From Planctomycetota bacterium (GTDB lineage Bacteria; Planctomycetota; UBA1135), in NCBI GenBank assembly GCA_024229395.1, contig JAAESM010000037.1:1-64000 (forward strand): DNA of 64,000 nt. The letters run 5' to 3'. Positions 17,530-23,730 of the stretch are shown in pieces. The notes below the pieces were generated by a model. The model saw only the letters and a list, made by a program, of their open reading frames with translations, ran no database searches and was not told where the DNA came from. Both the position numbers and the translations under genes were made by a program. Each line of letters starts with the position of its first letter. Within the stretch, counting starts at the first letter, position 1.

Positions 17530-19299
17530 TCACTTCACCGACGTCAACCAGGCCTTACGGATCCGATTCTGCTTTTCAGTGGCGTCTTCACGCACCTTCA
17601 ACGAAGCAGTCACGCTGGTATTCGCCGTCAAGGTCACATCAAGTTCACGCTCCACACCATCTTCTTCTAGAGTCAAGGTGACCACCTCACCTGGTTGGTG
17701 CTTCTTGAGGAAACTCTTGGCATTGGTGAACTCTTCACCATTCACCGCCACAAGGATCTCGCCAGCGACCGGTTCCTTGGATGGCACCATGATCCGTGCA
17801 CGTCGGCCAGAGATGCGATTGCCACGAATCGCGAACGGGAAGGAGCAAGGAGTGACGTCTTCACTGTACTCAATACCCGCATAGGCGAAGTATTCGGCCA
17901 ATGGCGGATCAACAGTGCCATAGACATGGCGCGCGAAGAACTCCGAGAAGTCATAGTTGCTCAGTGCGGTGCATGCACGCTCGACATCTCCTTCTGCAAA
18001 GCCGACATTCTTCTCGGCGAACCAGCGGTTGAAGAAACGCATGACGTCGTTCAGTGACTTGCTGTTGTCGGTCTCATGACGAATCTTCAAGTCGATCAGG
18101 GCGCCAAGCATCTCGCCCTTGGCGTAGTAGTCGACGCGCGGCTCGGTCTCACTGGAGCTACGGTGCCAAACATTACGACTTGCCCAGAACACCGAGTGCT
18201 CCAAGCGGCGCATCTTGCTCTGCTCACGCGAAATGAAGCGTGCCATCAAGTTCAGGAACTCTTCTTCCGTGAGGATTCCGGTGCGTACTAGGGTCAGGTC
18301 GCCGAAGTACGACGTCCATCCCTCGGAGACCCACAGGTTGCCGGTGTAGTTCTCATGCTCGTATTCAAAAGGTCCAAGCACATCCGGGCGGATTCGCTTG
18401 ACGTTCCAAGTATGGAAAAACTCATGCGAAGTGACGGAGGCGCCTGCTTCTGGATTTTGCCGCTGACTAGCTGCACGTAAACCGATCGATGTGGAGTTCA
18501 AATGCTCCAATCCCCCGCCACCTGGCAACGTGAACAGGAATACATAGTTCGGGAATGGATAACTTCCGAACAGCTCGCCTTGATTGATTACGATCAGCCT
18601 GACCAGCTCGACGAAGGCCTCGATGTCGAAATCATAGACTTGACTGTTGGTGAAGAACACACAACGGAAAGGAGTGCCGTTAACCTCAAAGCCACGTTCT
18701 TCAAAGAGTCCAAGAATGGTCGGGGCGTCGGCGAAGGTGTCATAGTCGCGCGCATGAAAGACCATCGGATCTTCGGTGGTCAACAAGCCGTTGGCGACTT
18801 GCCATTGCGCTGGCAGTGCGTAAGTGGCCGTCACGGGAACCAACTTGGAGCCTTCCACATAAAGATAAGTATCGGTACCACCGATCCGTAGCCCCGTCAC
18901 TTCGGCATCTGGATTCGCTGAGCGGCCACGTCCGCGCGAACTCGGCAAGCGGTAAGAAATCCTCACCGTGGAATGACCTTCGGTAGCGATGCTCCAAGTC
19001 TGGTGATCCATCTGCAACACTTCCAAAACCGCACCGTCAGCATCTGTGGCGCGCAAGTCCTGGACACGCTTACCGAACTGCCCAATGTAGTAGGTGCCAG
19101 GCATCCAGTTCGGCATGGCCACATGTAAGCGTGGGCGTTGCAGGTTCTGCACATCGATGTCGATCTCAAAACTTTTCAAGTCCTCGGAGACCGTCGTGGT
19201 GTAGGCGATCTCAAGTGGCGTCATGTCATCGCGATTGGTTTGCGCGAAGGCCGACGTGGTTGCCAAGAGAACCAAGAGGATGGGTAGTAGCTGTTTCAT
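17530..19299 (-). CDS. Exported M61 family (glycyl aminopeptidase-like) metallopeptidase with PDZ domain
   Basis: The 589-residue protein opens with a signal peptide (MKQLLPILLVLLATTSAFA). The zinc site HEFFH (about residue 292) with NVKRIRP after it and the glutamate of VSEGWTSYFGD about 35 residues later are diagnostic of M61 peptidases. The N-terminal region is the family's beta-sandwich. The C-terminal 110 residues form a PDZ-like domain (VAGEILVAVNGEEF, VVTLTLEEDG). It probably trims peptides in the periplasm or outside. ATG 19299 replaces the track start, which adds 27 residues before the signal peptide. Confidence 0.9.
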   Translation of the reverse strand: MKQLLPILLVLLATTSAFAQTNRDDMTPLEIAYTTTVSEDLKSFEIDIDVQNLQRPRLHVAMPNWMPGTYYIGQFGKRVQDLRATDADGAVLEVLQMDHQTWSIATEGHSTVRISYRLPSSRGRGRSANPDAEVTGLRIGGTDTYLYVEGSKLVPVTATYALPAQWQVANGLLTTEDPMVFHARDYDTFADAPTILGLFEERGFEVNGTPFRCVFFTNSQVYDFDIEAFVELVRLIVINQGELFGSYPFPNYVFLFTLPGGGGLEHLNSTSIGLRAASQRQNPEAGASVTSHEFFHTWNVKRIRPDVLGPFEYEHENYTGNLWVSEGWTSYFGDLTLVRTGILTEEEFLNLMARFISREQSKMRRLEHSVFWASRNVWHRSSSETEPRVDYYAKGEMLGALIDLKIRHETDNSKSLNDVMRFFNRWFAEKNVGFAEGDVERACTALSNYDFSEFFARHVYGTVDPPLAEYFAYAGIEYSEDVTPCSFPFAIRGNRISGRRARIMVPSKEPVAGEILVAVNGEEFTNAKSFLKKHQPGEVVTLTLEEDGVERELDVTLTANTSVTASLKVREDATEKQNRIRKAWLTSVK

Positions 19300-19347
19300 G
19301 TAAGGCGTGTGGCAGGAGAAGGTGAACGGCTGCCATCCTACCCCGGT

Positions 19348-19376
19348 CTGCCAGGAAAGCAGGTACGTGATATGGT
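19348..19376 (+). promoter_or_regulatory. Candidate promoter (CTGCCA-N17-TATGGT) before the start at 19386
   Basis: TATGGT ends 9 bases before the ATG with a 17-base spacer to CTGCCA. It predicts a very short or absent leader; the same TATGGT box precedes the gene at 6834. Confidence 0.45.
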
Positions 19377-19385
19377 TCATTCACC

Positions 19386-20186
19386 ATGCATCGTCTCTTG
19401 CTTCCCCTCGCTCTCACCGTGGTCTTTAGCGCCAACCTCCAGGCGCAATCCGCCCCAGGCATCATCCATACGGTGACCAACCCTGCCAACGGTCACACCT
19501 ACCACTTGCTCGACCAATCCAATTGGACTGATGCGGAAACAGAAGCCATCGCCCTTGGTGGTCACTTGGTGACCGTCAACGATTTGGCGGAGAACGATTT
19601 CCTGATTGCTGAGTTTTCGTTTTTTGGCGCTATCACACGCCACTTGTGGACTGGCTACAACGATGAGCTGGTGGAAGGCACTTGGGTTTGGGCCGACGGC
19701 GACCCATCCGCATACACCTATTGGAACCCTGGTGAACCAAACAACTCCTTCGCAAACGATCCAATCCATGGCGAAGACTATGCTGCCATGTATCCGAGCG
19801 GTCCTTGGGTAGACCTCAACGATGCCAGCACTTTGACCTGGTTCCCAGTCTTGAATGGCGTGGTCGAGATTGGCTCGCCATTGCTTTCAATCAGCGGCCT
19901 TGTCGGCGGTGGCATTGCCACCATCAATGTCAGCAATGCAACCGCTGGTGGAGCCGTGTTACTGGGTTACTCACTCAGCGGTGCTGGCCCAACCATGACT
20001 CCCTATGGCCCTGTCGACATGAGTCCACCGATTTCGCTGCTGCCTTCCTTGACCGCCGACCCAAGCGGCCTGGCCAGCATGTCGACCGGCGTTCCTGGTC
20101 GCGCGACTGGCTTCACGCTTTACATGCAGGGCGTTGACTTGGCGTCTGGCTTGTTGACGAGCTCGCTGGCCGAGACGGTTCTTTGA
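19386..20186 (+). CDS. Secreted C-type lectin-domain protein with the shared C-terminal domain
   Basis: A signal peptide ends at LQAQSA. Residues about 25-160 form a C-type-lectin-like domain: NGHTYHLLDQSNWTDAETEA, GGHLVTVND, LWTGYND, WNPGEPNNS and WVDLND. The EPN triplet and WVDLND are the positions that bind calcium and sugar (mannose-type) in canonical lectins. Unlike animal lectins the usual disulfide cysteines are absent, which is normal for bacterial versions. The final 85 residues are the shared C-terminal domain. It probably binds glycans at the cell surface. The stop overlaps the next gene. Confidence 0.88.
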   Translation: MHRLLLPLALTVVFSANLQAQSAPGIIHTVTNPANGHTYHLLDQSNWTDAETEAIALGGHLVTVNDLAENDFLIAEFSFFGAITRHLWTGYNDELVEGTWVWADGDPSAYTYWNPGEPNNSFANDPIHGEDYAAMYPSGPWVDLNDASTLTWFPVLNGVVEIGSPLLSISGLVGGGIATINVSNATAGGAVLLGYSLSGAGPTMTPYGPVDMSPPISLLPSLTADPSGLASMSTGVPGRATGFTLYMQGVDLASGLLTSSLAETVL

Positions 20187-21835
20187 ACCTGCAGACCGTT
20201 GTGTTTCTTGGCGCAGCCTTGTGTTGCGCTGCCCCAGCACCTTGCCAGCAATCCCCCGCCGAGCAGGAGTCGGCACATGAGATTCAGTTCGTTCCGAATG
20301 GCCTGCATGGTTACATCGGCTATCGTGCTACGCGCCCACCCGAGCAATCAGAGTTCGGCGCCGGCATGGGTTTCTACTCTGCGGTGTGGCCTTTGATTGA
20401 CCAACCGCTTGCCAACTTCCAGATTGGATTGGCGGGCGCATGGGTCATTCCCGACAACTCAGACAATAAGGACCAAGCACTTGCTCCCGTCGGAACCTTG
20501 GCGCGCACTTGGCCTGAACGTGGACCGACTTGGAGTAGTGTCTTCCAAACCGTCGAGGGCGGGCTTGGATATTGGCGCGGCAACCGGTTTCGCTACGGCC
20601 CACCGAAGTTCAGCATGAACGCCACCCCACAATGCTACGACTATGAGGTGGGATCCCCCGGTTGGTCTTTTTTCTACGACACCGAAGCCTTGCCCGACGA
20701 TCGCCTGGGGATAGCTCAGTTGAGCAACCGCCTACTGATTCCACCTGACGCCCTGCCCTTCGAAGGCAATCCGCGCGGCAAATTTCTCGGCTACACCTAT
20801 ATGGCACTGCCATTCACCGCGCCAACCACAGGCGACCCACCGACTGGCGATCAAGCTTGGACCTGTTTCCTGAGCACAGCCAATTTCAAAGGCCCAATCG
20901 CCTACTACATTCCTGAGACCTGGAGCAAGATCGGCAAGATCTTCGACATGCCCTTCCTGCATGGGCGCGGATTGGATGCGCGACCTGGCTTGATGGGCGG
21001 TGGCGCCATGGAGATCAACACCGTGCCGAGTTTCGTCGGCCGTGATTCCAAGGGCACGCGTTACTCGAAGATCCCAAAGCTGAACTTTGCAGTAGACCAG
21101 CAAGGGCAAGCGGTGTTGGTGCAAGATGTCACTTATTACTCCAAGGCTGCCCTCTACGATTCCTTCAAGGCATGGCGCGACGGCGGCCCGGCATGCTCGG
21201 GAGAGTTTCAGGAGTCCGGTTCGTGGCGCTCTACCCTGACGACGAACACTCCCCGATTCGATCAAGCCGGCAAGTCCATCGTTGGCGTCGACAAGGTCTT
21301 CAACACCAAGATTTTCGGAGATACGCAATGGGGTTTGGAATGGCTCGATAGTGCAGTCAGCCCACCAGGGCGGTTTCCTCAATACTTCAAGCATGTCGGT
21401 GAAGAGCGCGTTGCGATCTCAGCGGCCGACGTCCCTGAAGAAACCGGCTTGCTGCAAAAGAACTTCCCGTTGGCAAAGCGCGGTTCCCCATTCACATCGC
21501 CTGGTAAGGGCGCATGGACACAACCGGGTCCTACAAAAGGTCCGTTTACTGTGATGCTTGGCGATGGTTCGCTGGTCACCTACTCGTGGTACCGCTTTGT
21601 CGATCAACCCTCCTTCCAGCAGTACTCGTGGAGTGAGGCCAAAAAGGAGCGTCTGCAGACCTTGGTGGAGAAAGTCCACCGCACTTGGCCAATCGACCGC
21701 GACTACATGAAGCCGCCAAGTAGCGGTGAGTTGGTCAAGCTTGATCCGGCTTTGTTCGTGACGCCACCGAAGGGATTGGAGATTGGCTACGTACCGATTG
21801 TCACGCGCCAACAAGATGCCTCCGAGAATCGCTAG
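20183..21835 (+). CDS. Large secreted protein of unknown function, coupled to the lectin gene
   Basis: I do not recognise the family. The 550-residue product has a hydrophobic N-terminus with a signal-peptide look (FLGAALCCAAPAPCQQ). The rest is rich in Trp, Tyr, Pro and Gly (YIGYRATRPPEQSEFG, GPTWSSVFQTVEGGLGYW, PGLMGGGAMEINT), as in extracellular carbohydrate-active or matrix proteins, but no catalytic motif is clear. It starts at TTG 20183 in the TTGA overlap with the lectin; GTG 20201 is an alternative. Coupling suggests a joint extracellular role. It lacks the shared C-terminal domain. Confidence 0.75.
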   Translation: MNLQTVVFLGAALCCAAPAPCQQSPAEQESAHEIQFVPNGLHGYIGYRATRPPEQSEFGAGMGFYSAVWPLIDQPLANFQIGLAGAWVIPDNSDNKDQALAPVGTLARTWPERGPTWSSVFQTVEGGLGYWRGNRFRYGPPKFSMNATPQCYDYEVGSPGWSFFYDTEALPDDRLGIAQLSNRLLIPPDALPFEGNPRGKFLGYTYMALPFTAPTTGDPPTGDQAWTCFLSTANFKGPIAYYIPETWSKIGKIFDMPFLHGRGLDARPGLMGGGAMEINTVPSFVGRDSKGTRYSKIPKLNFAVDQQGQAVLVQDVTYYSKAALYDSFKAWRDGGPACSGEFQESGSWRSTLTTNTPRFDQAGKSIVGVDKVFNTKIFGDTQWGLEWLDSAVSPPGRFPQYFKHVGEERVAISAADVPEETGLLQKNFPLAKRGSPFTSPGKGAWTQPGPTKGPFTVMLGDGSLVTYSWYRFVDQPSFQQYSWSEAKKERLQTLVEKVHRTWPIDRDYMKPPSSGELVKLDPALFVTPPKGLEIGYVPIVTRQQDASENR

Positions 21836-21860
21836 GTTGCTCTAGCGCGTTCCATTGGCG

Positions 21861-21888
21861 ATGCCCGCTTCGGTAATCTAGCGGGCAT
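21861..21888 (+). promoter_or_regulatory. Inverted repeat enclosing a TAATCT -10 box and the start codon
   Basis: ATGCCCGC (21861-21868) and GCGGGCAT (21881-21888) are perfect 8-base arms around TTCGGTAATCTA. TAATCT ends 7 bases before ATG 21887, so a protein bound to the repeat would cover the promoter. Operator function is inference. Confidence 0.4.
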
Positions 21889-22729
21889 GAAAATCGCACT
21901 CGTCCAGCAACATGCCGGTGCCAACAAAGCCAACAACCTGGAACGCGGATTGACTGCTGTACGCGCAGCGGCGCAAGCTGGATCCCAAGTGATCTGTTTT
22001 GCAGAATTGGCCTTCGAGCCTTTCTATCCGCAGCTACCCGCCAATGCACAAGACTGGGCAGAGAATGTGCGCGATCTAGCGGAATCGATTCCTGGCCCCA
22101 CCACTGATTGCTTTCGAGCTTTGGCCGCTGAACTGGACGTGGTGATCGTGCTCAATCTTTACGAACGCGATGGTGAACAAGCCTTCGATACGTCGCCGGT
22201 GATTGATGCCGACGGCAGCCTGCTTGGATGCACGCGCATGGTGCACATCACCGACTACGAGGCCTTCCATGAGAGTGGCTACTACGATCCTGGCGATCGT
22301 GGAGCGCCGGTCTATGAAACGCACTTCGGCAAGATCGCGGTGGCCATCTGCTATGACCGCCATTACCCCGAATACATGCGTGCTTTGACCCTGGCCGGTG
22401 CGGAAGTCATCTTCGTGCCGCAAGCGGGCGCACTCGGCGAATGGCCCGACGGCCTTTACGAAGCGGAGTTGCAAGTCACGGCATTCCAGAACGGAGTGTT
22501 CACCGCACTCTGCAATCGTGTTGGTGAAGAGCAAAAGCTGACTTTCGCCGGTGAGTCCTTCGTATGCTCACCGAGTGGACGTGTGATCGCCCGCGCAGGT
22601 ACAGGAACCGATGAGATTCTGTATGCCGACTTGAATCTGCAGGAAGTCAGCGAATCGCATGCCCAACAACTCTTTCTACGCGACCGACGCCCTGAGCTGT
22701 ACGGCTCATGGCTGAGTGTTGAGTACTAG
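21887..22729 (+). CDS. Nitrilase-superfamily carbon-nitrogen hydrolase with a catalytic-lysine substitution
   Basis: The 280-residue protein aligns along its length with N-carbamoylputrescine amidase / beta-ureidopropionase-like enzymes: KIALVQQ, catalytic Glu40 in CFAELAF, nucleophile Cys155 in AICYDRHYPE, and the second glutamate in AFHESGYYDPGD. However the position of the catalytic lysine (RK-HIP in relatives, 37 residues before the cysteine) is Met118 (RMVHIT), with spacing otherwise preserved. It may be an altered or non-hydrolytic member, or use another residue. It is cytoplasmic. Substrate unknown. Confidence 0.85.
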   Translation: MKIALVQQHAGANKANNLERGLTAVRAAAQAGSQVICFAELAFEPFYPQLPANAQDWAENVRDLAESIPGPTTDCFRALAAELDVVIVLNLYERDGEQAFDTSPVIDADGSLLGCTRMVHITDYEAFHESGYYDPGDRGAPVYETHFGKIAVAICYDRHYPEYMRALTLAGAEVIFVPQAGALGEWPDGLYEAELQVTAFQNGVFTALCNRVGEEQKLTFAGESFVCSPSGRVIARAGTGTDEILYADLNLQEVSESHAQQLFLRDRRPELYGSWLSVEY

Positions 22730-22759
22730 CTGGCAGCATCGAACAGAGCAACCGAAGGA

Positions 22760-22969
22760 TTATTCGGTGCCGTTGAGTACGCGACGAATCGAGTTCTCCA
22801 GCCCACCGGTGATCTTGACCAGCCGCCCTTCCTGATCGATCAGGAAAGTCGCTGGGATACCGGTGACGACATATTGCTTCACGATTGGATCATCCCATTT
22901 CAGGCCTTGGTGGATTTGCACCCAGTTCATGCCGTGCTTTTCGGCGAAGGGTTCTTCCGCCTGGAGTAG
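22760..22969 (-). pseudogene. C-terminal remnant of a TlpA/thioredoxin-like protein
   Basis: The minus strand encodes about 69 residues ending in a stop at 22760 that match the end of TlpA/AhpC-like thioredoxin folds: AEEPFAEKHGMNWVQIHQG, then VTGIPATFLIDQEGRLV with the conserved cis-proline, then the final helix. The redox CxxC half is missing: upstream the frame runs into the end of the gene at 22974 with no start codon. It looks like a 5'-deleted gene. The ORF track omits it because it lacks a start. Confidence 0.65.
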
Positions 22970-22973
22970 GGAC

Positions 22974-23672
22974 TTACTTCGCCATGCCGCCAGAGGATTC
23001 CAGCGTCTCCATCTGTTGTGGAGTCAGCATGGCAGCCAGGCCCTGTCGGTAGTCACTGTCGATTTGCTGCCACGGGGCTCCAGCATCGGCTTTGTTCATC
23101 TCGCCGCTGCGAATAGCTGCCATGACTTCCTGGCGCGCCTGCTCGCGGTTGTCGAGCATTTCACTCATTTGAATCGCTTGCACATCACTGAGGCCAAGTT
23201 CTCCGGTCCAGAAATTCACCTGGTTGTCGAGCCGGGCCATGCGCTTCTCTTCCACGATACGCTCTCGCGCCAAGCGCTCCTCCTCTTCCCTTTGGTCAAT
23301 CACTCCGGAGATGGCGCGATCCAAACGATTGCCGGAAAGCGATTCGGGCGCATCGGCAGAACCAAGCATCAACTCATCAAGGCGCGCTTGCAATTGATTG
23401 AACTCCGCGCGGCTAGGTCCATCGAAGGCCTGGCGCTGAAGGCCAGTGCTTGGCTGCTGAAGGCTGAGTGCGTCAAGCGCCACGGCCTGATCCTGGGTTA
23501 GTAGCTCAAGGTCGGCAATCCGGCTGTGCAGGGCTGCGGAATCCGAGGATCCTCCCGAAGCATCCACTGATGGAGTTGGTTCGCTGTTCAGGAACACGAC
23601 CAACATGGCGCTGGCTGCGCCTGAGACCAAGCCAACGATTACGGGGGGGAAAAATCCGGACGAAGATGACAT
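22974..23672 (-). CDS. Membrane-anchored coiled-coil protein, Spy/LTXXQ-like tail, unknown function
   Basis: The 232-residue product has one N-terminal TM segment (PPVIVGLVSGAASAMLVVFL), a charged coiled-coil middle (EEEERLARERIVEEKRMARL) and an alpha-helical tail with GLSDVQAIQMSEML and LTPQQMETLE. The tail resembles the LTxxQ helices of Spy/CpxP-type periplasmic proteins (tentative). It would sit in the periplasm. TAGAAT lies 6 bases before its ATG. Its stop abuts the truncated thioredoxin-like remnant. Confidence 0.7.
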   Translation of the reverse strand: MSSSSGFFPPVIVGLVSGAASAMLVVFLNSEPTPSVDASGGSSDSAALHSRIADLELLTQDQAVALDALSLQQPSTGLQRQAFDGPSRAEFNQLQARLDELMLGSADAPESLSGNRLDRAISGVIDQREEEERLARERIVEEKRMARLDNQVNFWTGELGLSDVQAIQMSEMLDNREQARQEVMAAIRSGEMNKADAGAPWQQIDSDYRQGLAAMLTPQQMETLESSGGMAK

Positions 23673-23678
23673 CCATTG

Positions 23679-23684
23679 ATTCTA
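23679..23684 (-). promoter_or_regulatory. TAnnnT box (TAGAAT) 6 bases before the start at 23672
   Basis: TAGAAT, then CAATGG, then ATG on the minus strand. Box and spacing are identical to those before pssA at 45638. Confidence 0.5.
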
Positions 23685-23730
23685 CCCCAAATATTTGAGA
23701 ATGTGTGGTAGCTTGGGGATTACCTTTGCC

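Noticed and set aside
22863-23501. 212-codon plus-strand ORF
   Set aside because: Antisense to the coiled-coil membrane protein and to the thioredoxin-like remnant, both of which read as real protein.
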